Positions 34,998 through 47,635 of a stretch of DNA of 64,000 bases are shown here, piece after piece (position 1 is the stretch's first letter; the number at the start of each line of letters is the position of its first letter). The DNA is from Chimonanthus salicifolius (taxonomy: Eukaryota > Streptophyta > Magnoliopsida > Laurales > Calycanthaceae), in the NCBI GenBank assembly GCA_013350335.1, contig CM023535.1, forward strand, positions 26,876,617 through 26,940,616, read 5' to 3'. The translations under genes were made by a program, and so were the position numbers. A model generated the notes under the pieces. It was not told the DNA's origin. It saw nothing but the letters and a program-made list of their open reading frames with translations, and made no database searches.

Positions 34998-36427
34998 AGA
35001 TCTAGTCCACTTCATAATGAAGAATTGAAAGATACAAAGAAACACTTGCCTTCGAAGCTCAACCTTGGTGAAGTATTGTTTCTTGAAGAGTCCTCCCTTT
35101 GATATTGTTGATGATGAAGATGTACCTTCGTATGGAGCAATCACAAGATAGGAGGAGGGTTTCTAGGATGTATGATTTTCCAATGTAAATCCTAGACTAG
35201 ATTTCTTCTTCTCTCTTGATCTCAATCAACAGGGTGATTGAATCTCTAAAAGATTTACCAAATGTATATATTAGAGAGAGTGAGGGAGGAGAGGAGTCTC
35301 AAGATCTTTCTTTACGTTTTTCTAATTTAAAAAATGAAAGCTCTCTCTCCCTCAACAATTCTTGGGACTTAAATAGAGATTTGAAAAATCTCGGCACGGG
35401 CGATCGATCGGTCTACACGATAGATCGTGTATTCAAATTTTACAGTGGCAAAATGACCGTTGCGCATTAAATGTTCTCCCAATGGATAGAAAAATCTTTT
35501 AGCGCCCGATTGATCGTGTCGCACAATTAAGTGTCTGTGTTCACTGGCGATAGATCACGACTTGGCGAATGTATCGACTTGAGACTAACTGTATTTTCGT
35601 AGACATGTCATGTCCAAACCCAGGGCGATAGGTCGTACAACTGATGTGTTTCTGCCCTATCTCGCTGATAGGTCGTGCGACCGATTGATCGTGCACTACA
35701 ACACATGAAAGGTCGCCGCTAGATGAATGCATCATCCTGAGCCTAACTGTAATTTCTTAGAGGGTGTTCAACCCATGCTCTAGGCGATAGATCGTGAGGG
35801 CGATTAGTCGGCCCTGTACCCAGGTGAAGAATCGTCTGCATGATTGGTCGTCCTGAGACATGACTGTGAATGATAGTTCAGATTATATCCTAGGCCCTGC
35901 CAATGTATTGTAATGCACGATTGCATCAGCCCTGTCCCAGCGATGCATTGCCACGATGAATGTATCTTCCTGTGACCACAGGTGTTTGACAGACCATTTC
36001 CAACCAAAACCTTTGTTTTCCAGGACGATTGGTTGTATGACGGCGACAGATCGTCCACTGTCCAATGCGATTGATCGCCAGACACGATGTGTCCACATGA
36101 CAGTAAAATCAATGATTTTTCATATTAAATTCATGTTCTAATTATGGGTCAAACACTCACTAGGCTACTTAAATTTTCTTGATGTGATCTCTAAGACTAG
36201 GCAAGGTCATCCTAAGGTGTGGGGTCCACCTAGAGTCTCCTATGGCCAAATTACCTTGGGTGATTGTCATACACTTTGATGATCTGTTGAATCTTGATTG
36301 ATCTTCCAACTTGAGCTTGATTCAACCACCACTTGATTCTTGATTCTTAAGCTTCTAACTTCAAGAGAGTGTTTCACTCGAGTCATGGATTTGACAAACA
36401 AGGGACTCGGCAAGCTGGGCACTAACA
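34998..36427 (-). repeat. 3' LTR of element B, with intact palindrome array
   Basis: Aligns to 43335-44320 but is about 440 bp longer because it keeps the array region (about 35400-35840). It lacks the first ~410 bp corresponding to 42924-43334. It starts TGTTAGTGCC on the minus strand next to the PPT. Confidence 0.85.
35367..36090 (-). promoter_or_regulatory. U3 palindrome array (CGA-N4-TCG) of element B
   Basis: Exact sites lie at 35401-35410, 35418-35427, 35507-35516, 35682-35691, 35785-35794, 36044-36053 and 36068-36077, with many near matches (CGATTGATCG and CGATAGATCG types). On the minus strand the array ends upstream of a TATA-like CTATTTAAG (35375-35367). Confidence 0.65.
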
Positions 36428-36680
36428 ATCTCCCCCTTTGTCAAATTCATGACAAAACCTACAAGTTAAGAATTACAGACTCAATGGACTTCCCAAAACC
36501 CAAAATACATCATTTGAAAGTATATGATATACAAATTACACTGCAAATTCAAATGACACAAAAACTTGCTTAACTTGTTCCAACTTTGATGTTTACCTGT
36601 AAAACACAAACAAGCAAGCAAAATGAAATCTAGAAATTCCCATTAGTATGTTAGTCCAAAAAATAAAAAATTACCACCCC

Positions 36681-36700
36681 CCCCCCCCCCCACCCCCCAA
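36681..36700. repeat. Poly(C) tract near the PPT of element B
   Basis: A run of C interrupted once by A (about 36678-36699) lies in the non-coding region between RNase H and the PPT. Confidence 0.85.
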
Positions 36701-36930
36701 CAATGTATGGACTAAACATTATTCTAACTCCCCTATAAGTATGGTTACTCCATAAATGCTTAGCTTCTCCAAAAATTCTCCCCCATTTTGTCATAACTTG
36801 GCAAAGGGCTACCAATATGCTCAAATAAGTCCCAAATGTTGGACAAAACATGGAGAAGAGGGGAAAGGGACAAAGGATAAGACATGCAAAAATATGCCAA
36901 AATTTGATGAAATGCATGTAAACACTCAAG

Positions 36931-39900
36931 CTAGGGTGAAACACAAAGTCCTATGGACTTCCTAAGAAAGAGAAATCGGGTTGAGTCCAAGGGTTTGGTC
37001 ATGATATCCGCCAATTGGTTCTTTCTCCCAATGTGTTCAAACTCAATGGTTTTCTCTTCCATTAGCCCCCTAATGAAGTGATGCCTTATGTCAATGTGCT
37101 TTGTCCTTGAGTGTTGAACTGGATTCTTGGAGATGTTGATTGCACTTGTATTATCACAAAATAAGGGCATCTCCTCTTACTCAATCCCATAATCTGCCAA
37201 CATTTGCTTCATCCAAATTAGTTGTGTTCAACAACTCGCAGCTGCAATGTATTCTGCCTCAGCCATAGAGAGGGAGACTGATCATTTCTTCCGACTATGC
37301 CAAGCCACTAAACAATTTCCTATGTAGAAGCATCCTCTACTTGTTGGTTTCCTATTATCAATGTTTCCAGCCCAATCTGCATCTGTAGATCCGGCAATTT
37401 GGATGAGATGTCAAATGGAAACCAAATCCCATACAAAGTGGTACCTGACACATACTTGATTATCCTTTTGGCAGCCTTAATATATGACTCCTTGGGATTT
37501 GCTTGAAATCTTGTACAAGCTCCAACACTGAAAAAGATGTCACGTCTACTAGCAGTGAGATATTGTAGGCTTCCAACCATACTTCTATAGAGGGGTCAAC
37601 ATCCTTTCCACTTTTATCTTTTGATAGTTTAACTGTGGTGCTCATGGGGGTAGTCGTATGCTTGCATCCTTCAAGTCCAAATTTCTTCACTAGCTCTTTA
37701 ACATATTTGGTTTGAGAGATAAAGAGCCCATCCTTGTGTTGCTTGATTGAAGACCAAGGAAATAAGTCAATTCCCCAATCATACTCATCTCAAATTCTGA
37801 TTTCATAAGTTTGGAGAAGGTCATTGCATCCTTTTCACACGTAGATCCAAAAAAATGTCATCTACATAGATTTGAGAAATAATAATGGATCTTTTGGTCT
37901 TTTTTGACAAACAAGGTTTTGTCCACACTACTTCTTTGAAAATCATGGTCTAGCAAGAATTGAGTTAACCTCTCATACCATGCTCTTGGAGCTTGCTTGA
38001 GACCATACAAGGCTTTCTTGAGCTTGTACACATGATCCGGAAAGTTAGGATCAACAAAGCCCTCACATACACTTCTTCGTTTAAGAGTCCATTCAAGAAG
38101 GCATTCTTAACATCCATTTGATATAGCTTGAACTTGAGAAAACAAGCTATGGAAAACACTATCCTAATAGATTCCAACCTAGCCATGGGTGCAAATGTCT
38201 CATCAAAATCAACTCCTTCAAGTGTACCCTTGGGCTACCAATCTTGTATTGTTTCTTACTATTGTTCCATGCTCATCCATCTTGTTATTGTATATCCACT
38301 TGGTTCCAATCACATTGGTTTTGTTGGGTCTAGGCACCAAGTCCCAAACATCATTTCTAGTGAATTGACCAAGTTCCTCTTGCATGGCATTCACCCAGTC
38401 CTCATCATTAATGGCCTCTTCAATTTTCTTGGGTTCTATTTGAGAGGTGAAGCATGCATAATTTGTTAAATTTTCCATTTGCCTTCTTGTTCTAACTCCA
38501 TCTCTAGGGTCTCCTATAATTTGGGCAATAGGATGATCTTTTACATTCTTGAGAGGTCTAGGTGTTGGAGGAGGTTCATGGGCTTCTTCTTAGACATCTA
38601 TAGATGGAGTCAGGGGAAAACTATCTTCATCCATTTGTTCTTGTTAAGGGGTAAGGACATGGTCATCCACTACTACATTCACAGTTTCTTGAATGGCCTT
38701 CGTTTCAAGTTCTTCACCCTATAGGCACGACTAGTGGTGGAATAACCTGGGAAGATACCTTCATCACTCTTGGACTCAAATTTCCCTAAGTGTTCTCTAT
38801 CTCTAAGTATATGACATTTACTTCCAAAAACCTTGAAGTACTTAGAGTTAGGCTTTCTCCAGTTCATAGTTCAAAAGTAGTTTTGTTTAACCCAGCTCTA
38901 ATGTAAACACACTTAATTATAAAGCATGAAGTGTTCATGCGTTCGGCCCACAGTGTTTTGCAAACATTTTTACTTTCAAGTAAAGTGGTGGCCATTTATT
39001 GAAGAACTCTATTCTTCCTTTCAGCTACTCCATTTTGCTGTGGAATTTTGGGAGCAGAATATTCATGATGTATTCCATGTTTTTCACAAAATTGGTCAAA
39101 GAATTGATTTTCAAATTCTTTACCATGATCAGTCATTATTCTATGAATGGTTCATTCTTTGGCATTCATAATACGTTTAGCAATTATTTTGAATACATGA
39201 AATGCATCATATTTCTCTCTTAGGAAGGCCACCCATGTGTATCTAATGTAGTCATCAACCATTACCATGAAATATCTCTTGCCTCCACCACTCAAGTGTT
39301 GGGTGGGTCCAACTTAGTCCATATGTATCAACTCTAAAGTGGCAACCATATTCTTATTTTTGTGGGTTGCTTTGCAGGCTGCTCTAAATTGTTTGCCCTT
39401 CAAGCAATCACCACATACAATTTTCTTATTACGATTAACATTTGTCAACCCCTTAATATGATCACTTAGTTTAGACAAATCTTTAAAATTACATGTCCAA
39501 GTCTTTGGTGCCAAAGTTTAGCCTCACTAATTTTGGACATAAAGCAATAGTGTTTAATGGGAGTGGAAGCACTGTCTAAAATATAACAATCATCAAAGTA
39601 AGAATGCCATTCAGAATAACTCTACCTTCTTTAGAGTATACCTTACAGTCATTTTTCCGGAAGGTAACTTCTCAATCTTTGGCACACAACTGAGATAGAC
39701 TAAGCAAATTATGTTTAAGACGATCTACAGGATAAACATCATTAATCACAGCTGATGATGACAAAGTCAAGTTACCTTACCCAATAATATTTTCCATGTT
39801 GCCAACACCAAATAAACTAAGCAACCATTGAAGTTTACCAAATCCGACATATATGAGCTATTACCAGTCATATGTGGAGAGCATCCACTGTCCAAGTACT

Positions 39901-39990
39901 ATTTTGATTGCCTTTCAACATTTAAGGCCGTATGAATCATGAGACTTTTGACATTAGGAATCCCTTCATAAAGAGTGGGAATGGTCATGG
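36931..39990 (-). pseudogene. Pol remnant of element B (integrase, RT, RNase H)
   Basis: Minus-strand order: GAG-pre-integrase and zinc part (39514-39314, LSKLSDHIKGLTNVNRNKK, VCGDCLKGKQFRAACKATHK), integrase core (IMTDHGKEFENQFFDQFCEK, about 39140-39080, and PQQNGVAERKN near 39020), RT (38478-38218; 38186-37965) and RNase H ending LADIMTKPLDSTRFLFLRKS (37170-36931). Many stops and frameshifts are present, so no polyprotein is possible. Protease is only faintly visible around 39900. Confidence 0.85.
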
Positions 39991-40208
39991 CCTTTTGTTG
40001 AACGTTTTATCCAGATTTGTAATACATTTTCCCATTGATAGTTTTAAGTTTTGGGTTCTCCAATTTCTTCAAAATAGTGCTCAACCTTTGATTCAAGGCA
40101 TTGAAGTTTGAATTTTCATTTTTCCTTTGCTTTCATGATTAACAAAATTATATTGATGGATTAGGGAATGTTTTCTCATATGACTTCTTCTTAAATGACA
40201 TTCAAATA

Positions 40209-41830
40209 TGTTAGTGCCTCGGTTTGGCCAAGCCCCTATTTTTGTCAATTCCATTACTCGCAAAGAAGCATTTGCTGAAAACTTGAAGACCCAAGATTAT
40301 TAAGAGAAAAAATCATGCTCCATCGGATTGAAGCTCATCGTTATGGCAATCATAAAACAGGTAAAATGGCCATAGATGACTATAGGTGGTACCCACACCT
40401 TAGAGAGGACTATTCCTAGGCTCAGAAGAACAAATGACTAAAATCATATCAAGCCTAGTGAGGAAGATTGACAGTGAATTGGAACTCAATTTGGAAATAT
40501 GTATTTGGTTTCACTGTCAGCTCGACCAGTCTTATCTCACCGACCCCTTAGTGCAGTCAGGATCGACCTATCGTGGTCAAAGACTGGTCAGCCCAAAATG
40601 ACATTAGGTTCTAGAACATTAAACTGTCATTCTGGGTTTGCCTCTGATCGAGAGTCTCGTATGCACCGACCCCTCGGTGAAAAGCTAAAACGACCCCTCG
40701 TGGTCAACGAATCGTCGATCAAGATCTTGAATTCTGAAACGTTGAACTCATGTGGACTCTCAAAGAAACATATATATCGGCAATCAAAGACTGATCGATA
40801 GTACAAGGACCGACCCCTAGGTAATGGGTGACAGGTCATTTTGGGTAACATGTTTCCAAAGTGGAAACTACTGTCAAGAATGTTTTGCACCAGAGCGAGC
40901 CTCTCATATGGACCGACCTCTCGATACCATAAGTGTCGACCCATCGGTGACAACGACATGTCGACCGAGAAAGAATATTACCATTGGGAGTGTACTTAAT
41001 TCACAATGGTCGGAATTGTAACGGTAACATTTCTAGTCACCGACCCCTCAGTGCGACTGACCTGTCGGTACATTATCGTTACTTCAACTGGCCGCCTTTG
41101 CTATATAAACCAATCCTTATGCAAACAGTTGGTATCCTTCGGACTGATCAGTTGGACCCTCATCTTTATCAGTGAGCTTAAACAAGGGTGAATAGAAGGA
41201 TCACTCTCTCTCATGTGCTTACACTAGGGGAATCAAATACAACCAATTAAATGGATTGAGTTGTGAGAGAAGAGGAAGGATAAAAACTCATAAACAATCA
41301 ATCTGATGATTGAGTTTGAAAGTGAGAAGGAGAGAACTATAAACTAGGAAACCTTTGATAGAACTAGTTTCCTTGACACCCTAGACTGTGATTGTTAAAC
41401 GACGGATAAAAGATGCAGCGTTGGCATACATGGGTGGGATCTCGAAGAAGCACACATTAGGAGAAAGAGCTTCAAAGGCAAGTGTTTTTTGGTTTTAATT
41501 TTCTTTAAAACCTTTGTTCCGAAAGTGGATTAAGGGGAGGTACCCCGGAACCATTATAAAAAATCTTAGAGCGTTGTCTCTGGCATAGAGGTGGGTGGAA
41601 CTCCCGGCCAAATGGATAGGTGGAATTCTTTTTCGACAGTGGTGGGTGAAATTCCCAGCCGATTGAGTGAGGTGGAATTCCTACTCTAAATGTGAAGGTG
41701 TAAGTCCCCACTTAGTGGATTTTGGAGATAACTCAAGGCTGAGCGAGTCCTAACAGTGGATGTAGGTTGGCTAACCAAACCACTTTAAAATGGTCTTATG
41801 GTGTTTGATCTTTGTGTGTTTGTATTTAAA
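40209..41830 (+). repeat. Truncated LTR, family A (copy A2), inside gag of element B
   Basis: Starts TGTTAGTGCCTCGG and follows the family A sequence to about 41830. It then stops roughly 320 bp short of the LTR end seen in A1 and A3 (no poly-C run, no ...ATTTCA). It is opposite in orientation to element B. A ~55-bp direct repeat (TTTCATGATTAA..AAAATT, GATGGATTA, GGAATGTTTTCTCATAT) lies on both sides, at about 40137-40192 and 41836-41890. Confidence 0.8.
40500..41109 (+). promoter_or_regulatory. U3 palindrome array and TATA box of LTR A2
   Basis: Exact CGA-N4-TCG sites lie at 40667-40676, 40691-40700, 40937-40946 and 40954-40963, with relatives between them. They are followed by CTATATAAA at 41101-41109. 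Confidence 0.65.
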
Positions 41831-42909
41831 ATGGCCTTTCATGATTAATAAAATTGGATTGATGGATTAAGGAATGTTTTCTCATATAAAATGTCCAAGT
41901 TTACCACAATAATAACACATTATTTAGGAGGATGGAGGATTTAATTTTGACAAAAGTAATAGGATTTTTTGGTTTGTTTTCATCTTCCTCATTGTAACCA
42001 AGCCCAAATTTATCCTTATATTTCTTTCCGAAGTTGAGGAGTTTTTCTAATTTCTCCTCACCTTGAGTGAATTTGTCTTGAAATTGAGATTTTTGTTGTT
42101 TCAATCTTTCCAAATCTGAGCTCAAAATTAAGATTTTGTTTTAAAGGCATCTCTTCATTTCAACTAAATTTTTGTGGTTCTTTTCACATAAGTCCACTTG
42201 GCCTTGAAGATTCATTTTTTCTCAACTTCAATATTTCATCAATTTAATTTTGTTAAGCTTCCTTCTCAGATTTCTAAATTTCAAGAAGGCTTGAAAGTTG
42301 AGCATTTTCATTTCTAAGTTCATGGAACTTTTTAGCCAATTCCATACTTTCAAACTACAATTCATTAAATGATTCTTGAAGGTCATCAGTATTTCCCTCA
42401 TCCTCTGATTCACTAATGGATTCATTTGGTTCAGATTGTAAGGAGGCTACAAAAATATTTAAAGTTTTACCTCTAGTGTACTTCTCCATATTTGATGCAG
42501 ACTCAGACTCTTCAAAGCTAGCCATTTTGGTCTTCATTTCTTCTTTATTTGAGTCACATTTTTCTTGATTGAAAGTGTCAGTTCCTACACTAGAGCTCAA
42601 AGAGACAGGAGTATCCATAGAGTATCATGCATCTATACAACGTGGGGAGAAAAGATTATCCATAGAAATTCATTTTTGATGGAGATCCAATCATCATTTT
42701 CCATTTCACTAGAGGACTTAGTAATTTTGATATTTGATTCCTTAATGTTTTCATCTAGTGAAACAAGAAGATTTTCCACTTTGTATTTCCATGAAAGAAT
42801 GTTTGATTGTGCAAAGATGGGAGAACCGGTGAAGAATGATCCCAAAGCAAAAGACATCGTTCTAGCACAGATCAACTCGGATGGTTAAATCCAAAGACAA
42901 GAGCACGAG

Positions 42910-42921
42910 GCTCTGATACCA
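42910..42921 (-). other. tRNA primer-binding site of element B
   Basis: The minus strand reads TGGTATCAGAGC, the exact initiator-Met PBS, two bases after the LTR end. Confidence 0.88.
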
Positions 42922-42923
42922 AT

Positions 42924-44320
42924 TGAAAGTCCTGGAGTGCTAGAACCCGATTGTCTAAAGGGAGGGGGGTGTGAATAGAACAATCTCTAATTTTTGGTCC
43001 TTTTTAAATTTCTTGATTAATTAGAGTTAGTCAAATGTAATAATGAAAATTACCAAGATGTTCCAATGTGTGTGAACAAGAGATGTGCCAATTAATAATT
43101 ACACACACATATAATCAAGCACATAGACAATCGACGTATAGTGGTTCGATTAAATAACATGCATCCACTATTAAGATTCAACCAACCTTGGGATATCTCC
43201 AAATCACTAAGTGGGGAATTAAACCCGCACTAATAGTATAGGACTTTCACCTACATACTCCTAGTTTTGAAAGGTTAAACCAATCCCGGCCTACGTCCTT
43301 GTCCCTTTATCTTTTATAGTGGTTTGATCTCCTTGATCTAGTCTACTTCACAATCAGGAATTGAAAATAACATACAAAGAAACACTTGCCTTTGAAACTC
43401 AACCTTGGTGAAGTAGTGTTTCTTGAAGAATCCTCCCTTTGATCTTGTTGATGATGAAGATGTACCTTCGTATGGAGCAATCACAAGACATGCAGAGGGT
43501 TTCTAGGATGTATGATTTTCCAATGAAAATCCTAGACTAGATTTCTTCTTCTCTCTTGATCTCAATCAACAATGTTATTAAATCTCTAAAAGGTTTACCA
43601 AATGTATATATTAGAGAAAGAGTGAGGGAGGAGAGGAGTCTCAAGATCTTTCTTCACGTTTTTCTAATTTAAAAAATGAAAGCTCTCTCTTCCTCAAAAT
43701 TCTCTTGCCTTAAATAAAGATCTGAAAAATCTCGGCACTATTACTCATCTTGAGACATGACTTTGAATGATAGTCCAGATTATGTCCTCAGTCCTGCCAA
43801 TGTATCGTAATGCACGATTGCATCAGCCCTTTCCCAACGATGCATCGCCACGACGAATGTTTCGCCCTGGGACCGCAGGTGTTTGACAGAACATTTCCAA
43901 CCATAACCTTGGTTTTCCAGGACGATTGGTTGTATGACTGCAATAGATCGTCTACTGTCCAATGTGATTGATTGCCAAACATGATGTGTCGACATGATAG
44001 TAAAATCAATGATTTTTCATATTAAATTCATGTTCTGATTATGGGTCAAACACTCACTAGGCTACTTAAATTTTTCTGATGTGATCTCTAAGCATAGACA
44101 AGGTCATCCTAAGGTGTGGAGTCCACCTAGAGTCTCTTATGGCCAAATTACCTTTGGTGATTATCATACACTTTGATGATCCATTGAATCTTGATTGATC
44201 TTCCAACTTGAGATTGATTCAACCACCACTTGATTCTTGATTCTTAAGCTTCTAACTTCAAGGGAGTGCTCGAGTCATGGATTTGACAAACAAGGGACTC
44301 AGCAAGCCGGGGCACTAACA
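42924..44320 (-). repeat. 5' LTR of element B, palindrome array deleted
   Basis: Aligns with 34998-36427. At about 43735 (CTCGGCACTATTACTC) it jumps over about 440 bp that in the partner contain most of the palindromes. The remaining distal sites (for example CGATGCATCG near 43839) are eroded. Confidence 0.8.
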
Positions 44321-44797
44321 CTTCTCTTGTTTGATTTATTTTTATATCATCTTGTTAAGTGGATTAAAGAGTGTTCTTAAACCACTATAAAAAATAGAGG
44401 GATAAGGATTAGACCGGGGTTGGTTGAACATTTCAAAATTAGGATTGAGTTGGGTGAAAGTCCCACTCTATTTGAGTAAGGTGTAATTCCTTCTCTATTC
44501 GTGTGGGCATAATTCCTCACATAGTGAATTTAGTATTGCCCAAGACTGGGTGAGTCCATCAGTGGATGTAGGAGGGATTTACTCTGAACCAATTTATATC
44601 GGGTGTATTGGACTTTGCATGTGTGATTGATTATTTGTCGTGTACACTCTTAAATCACACACTTGATTAATCTTGCTCATTCTGCTGCATATATTGTAGA
44701 TTAATCGAGAAATTTAAAAAGGCCATTAAAATTGGAGATTGCCCTATTCATCCCCCCTCCTCTAGGGTCAATAGTGTTCTAGCACTGGGAAATTTCA
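44321..44797 (+). repeat. Partial 5' LTR of family C
   Basis: Corresponds to the last ~470 bp of the LTR at 50131-51746 (shared CTTCTCTTGTTTGATTTATT start and CTAGCACTG...TTTCA end). The left part was lost where element B sits. Confidence 0.8.
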
Positions 44798-45654
44798 TGA
44801 GGAATAAAAAAAAAGGATAAAGAGAAAGAAGATGAAGTATCCATAATTACACAAAGAGTAAGAAGAATGTTAATGAGAAAGAAGAGCTTAGAAGGAATCC
44901 ATTCAAAAAGAAAGGCTTCAAGGGACACTTGAATGGTCAAGCCTTTCACAACCCACCTAAAGCTAAGATTACTATGCACAACCCACCTAAACCTAAGGCT
45001 TAAACACATAAACCTCCAAGGAAGGTGGACCAAAGGCAAGACTCATTGTTAAAACAATTGGATAAAGTCTTAAAGGAGTTGAGAAATCCAAGGTTGAGAC
45101 ATCAAAGGTATTGTCATAGGGGTGTGTATGAAACACCAAACTCAACCATTTGGGTATCTAAGAGATAGACCATCACTCATGTTTTGCCTTGGTATTAGAC
45201 TCACTTCTATATCTTAAGACCATTGCAATTGAACATCACAAGAGACTTATGTGAGTTCAAATAGCCGATGTGCTATGACATGGAACATTTGGGACATTAC
45301 AAGCTTAGACCATACTCTTCCTGGCTATAGTACTAGTCTTGCTTGGAAACCCATACATTAATGGACATTTGAATTTTAAAGTCCTACATTTAAGGCCCAA
45401 TGTGTTAAACATAATGTTGGTTTAAACATGTGAAATATGTATGGTGTGTTGCATTTTGTTCTTGCTTTTTAAATTCAATATATTGATGTGGTTATGTGAT
45501 ATTTGAATTTAATGATTGCAAGATGTTTTTTGGCATATTTGAGCTTTATTATTGTGAATATAATATGTGTATGTCATGCGTGTTTTGAAAATCAAAGAGA
45601 AGATTTCAAAACTGAAAAGGATGTCCAAAATGGAAAATTGTCATTTATCATGAC

Positions 45655-45762
45655 GTCAGATCGTCACCAGACAATGAATCGGTCCAACGACCGGTCATCA
45701 CCTAACGATCGCTTGGCTCAGCTAACGATCGTCCGTGTGCAGAAGGTTCTTTTAAGTTAAAA
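45655..45762 (+). promoter_or_regulatory. Internal promoter-like palindrome array of SIRE-like copy 2
   Basis: Contains CAGATCGTCACC, AATCGGTCCAACGACCGGTC and CTAACGATCG twice (about 45716-45732), then TTAAGTTAAAA at 45752-45762, the same order as in copy 1. It lies about 250 bp before the accessory gene's ATG. Confidence 0.5.
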
Positions 45763-46013
45763 CCCCATTTGCGAAAATCAAAACCTAAAATCGATTTCAC
45801 CTCTTTCCTCTTCCCCTATCCTAATCGTTCGTGCCCTAGTGTTTGGAAACACCCTCTCCGAGAGTTTACACCAAGAAATCACCTAGGAAAAGCTTCTTTT
45901 GGCGCATGGACTCCTAACTCTCACGGATTTGAGAGATTTCTCCGATTGGGTAAGCCCCAAATTCTTCCAAATTTTATTTTTTTGGTATATTGTGTGGATT
46001 GTCCTCAGAAATC

Positions 46014-47635
46014 ATGCCTAGCGTGAAGCTTCCCATAAACTATAAGACTCCAGTGAATGAGGATAACCCGGATGCATCGTCTCCTCCTCCCAAAAGGCCC
46101 AAGACTCGTCCTGGAAAGGAAATTGTCCAAAAACCTGGGCCTTCGGTTCTAACTTTTGAGGAAACCCCCTCCAGTGATGTACCCTTTGAGAGACCACCAA
46201 AACTTATGGTATCTAGGCATGGCTCCTCTTCTCGTCCTCAGCTCCAACCTCAACCCGAGGAAGAGATTGTAGAGGAAGAAAACATAGAAGAACAAAAGGA
46301 TGTAGGAGAAGAAGTAGAAGAAGAGAATGATGATGAGGAAGAAGAGGGAGATTAAGAAGATCAAGGCAGAAATAATAATAATGAGGGAGATGAGGAAGAT
46401 GTGGATGATGAGGAAGGTCCCCATCTTAAACCCCTAGTGGATTACGCCTCGTTCAAAAGTCTGAATATTGAACGAAATAATTGAGTAGAGGACTTGGCCA
46501 AATGCAAGGCCCTTCGCCATATCAAAAGAATAGGTTGGGAAAAATTGTTGGAGTGAGGTGGGAAGATACACCCTATTGTGACCAAGAGAATGTATTGCTC
46601 GTACAAGAGACACTCTGAGGACAACTACTTTGAGATAAAATTTGAAAATGGCGAATCACATGTGGTTACACCACAACTTTTGTCTGAACTGATTTGTATT
46701 CCAATGCTTGAGAATGGATACATTCCTACAGTCCTCAAAAATTTTGAAATGAAGAATAAGAGGAAGTATGAAAAGAAATTTTGTGGGAAACAAGTGGAAT
46801 GGAGAAAATAAATTTGGTTGAAAGGTGGAGATATGTTTCCAGAGTACATGATCTTGCACTTACTCTTTTGTGCAAATGTGTACCCAAGATTTGGAAACAG
46901 AGGTGATCTACATCAATTCATGCTATTTCACATGTATCATGCCACAACTGGAAAGAAAATTTGTCTTCCCACCCTTATGTGCTCGAAGATTAGCAATTAT
47001 GCAGATTCTGCAATGGTGAGCAATCCTCCTTTCTAATATCTCATTTATTAGCTGGCATTACATTTTGAGTGAAGCCTACCAAGAACCTACTCGGGTAAGG
47101 AATCCAAATGCCACTGCCATCAGGAAGTCCTTGGGTAAGGCTCTGTTCGAGTCAATTTATGGAACTACTGCATCTACCTCTATTGTCCCCTCCTCCTCTT
47201 CGATACCTGTGTTTGAAGAAGCCGAAGAAGAAGAAGATACACCTCCACCTCCTCCTGCTGCTGAGACTGTCAGTCGACAATATTTTGAAGAAAGAGTTGG
47301 TGCTATTGAAGGTTGTTTGGATCTCCTTCAAGCAGAGATGAAGGAAACCATCATTTCAGCCATTACCTCTTCCTGCAAGTCAAATGACACAGTCCCCCGT
47401 CGTCGTACACCTCCTTCTCCTCTTTTGTGTTTGAAAAACTATATTTTGGAATATAACCTAAAGAACCCATGGTGGAAACCTCTCTTTTGTTGCTATGAAT
47501 GGTATTTTGTTTTCATATGCAATGGTTTGTTTTATATGATGATGGTTGATTGCTCCATGTATGCCATGTTTATTTTTATCATGTTTATGTTTATATCATG
47601 TTTATTGAATGATTATTCTTATATGAATGCATGAG
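46014..47635 (+). pseudogene. Accessory gene with putative plant transposon protein domain (broken)
   Basis: The frame opens MPSVKLPINYKTPVNEDNPD, then SSPPPKRPKTRPGK (a nuclear-localisation-like cluster), and runs into a long acidic tract that stops at 46352. The domain continues past stops: DYASFKSLNIERNN, GWEKLLE, THE KRMYCSYKRHSED block, VVTPQLLSELICIP (46578-46811) and MILHLLFCANVYPRFGNRGD (46845-46905), with GKKICLPTLMCSKISNYADS after it. The C-terminal part (47065-47635) has a Pro-rich acidic linker and a helical stretch. Compared with the intact MULE gene, LSELICIP aligns with LDLLYNLP, and the MILHLLFCAN...GKKICLPTLM block aligns with RIIHHIVVNC...GKKISLSHII. Function unknown. Confidence 0.65.

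Larger units (their letters stand above)
40000..42890 (-). pseudogene. Gag remnant of element B, split by an LTR
   Basis: Pieces are at 42875-42633 (LSWKYKVENLLVSLDENIKE), 42618-42355 (acidic linker) and 42125-41901 (coiled coil DLERLKQQKSQFQDKFTQGE). A knuckle begins CYYCGKLGH at about 41915. The nested LTR A2 (40209-41830) follows, and then gag sequence resumes below 40208. The same gag type is seen at 2290-2974. Confidence 0.7.
34998..44320 (-). mobile_element. SIRE-like Ty1-copia element B, degraded, with a nested LTR
   Basis: On the minus strand: 5' LTR (44320-42924), PBS GCTCTGATACCA complement (42921-42910, initiator-Met type), gag (about 42890-40000, interrupted by LTR copy A2), integrase, RT and RNase H (about 39900-36931), PPT (36440-36428) and 3' LTR (36427-34998, truncated at its far end). 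RT motifs such as VIGTKWIYNNKMDEHGTIV and [19 protein letters not shown], and RNase H CDNTSAINISKNPVQHSRTK, are typical of the SIRE/Maximus lineage. It interrupts an LTR of another element: the sequence right of 44320 is the 3' part of an LTR like 50131-51746. No TSD can be scored, because the left end is lost. Confidence 0.85.
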
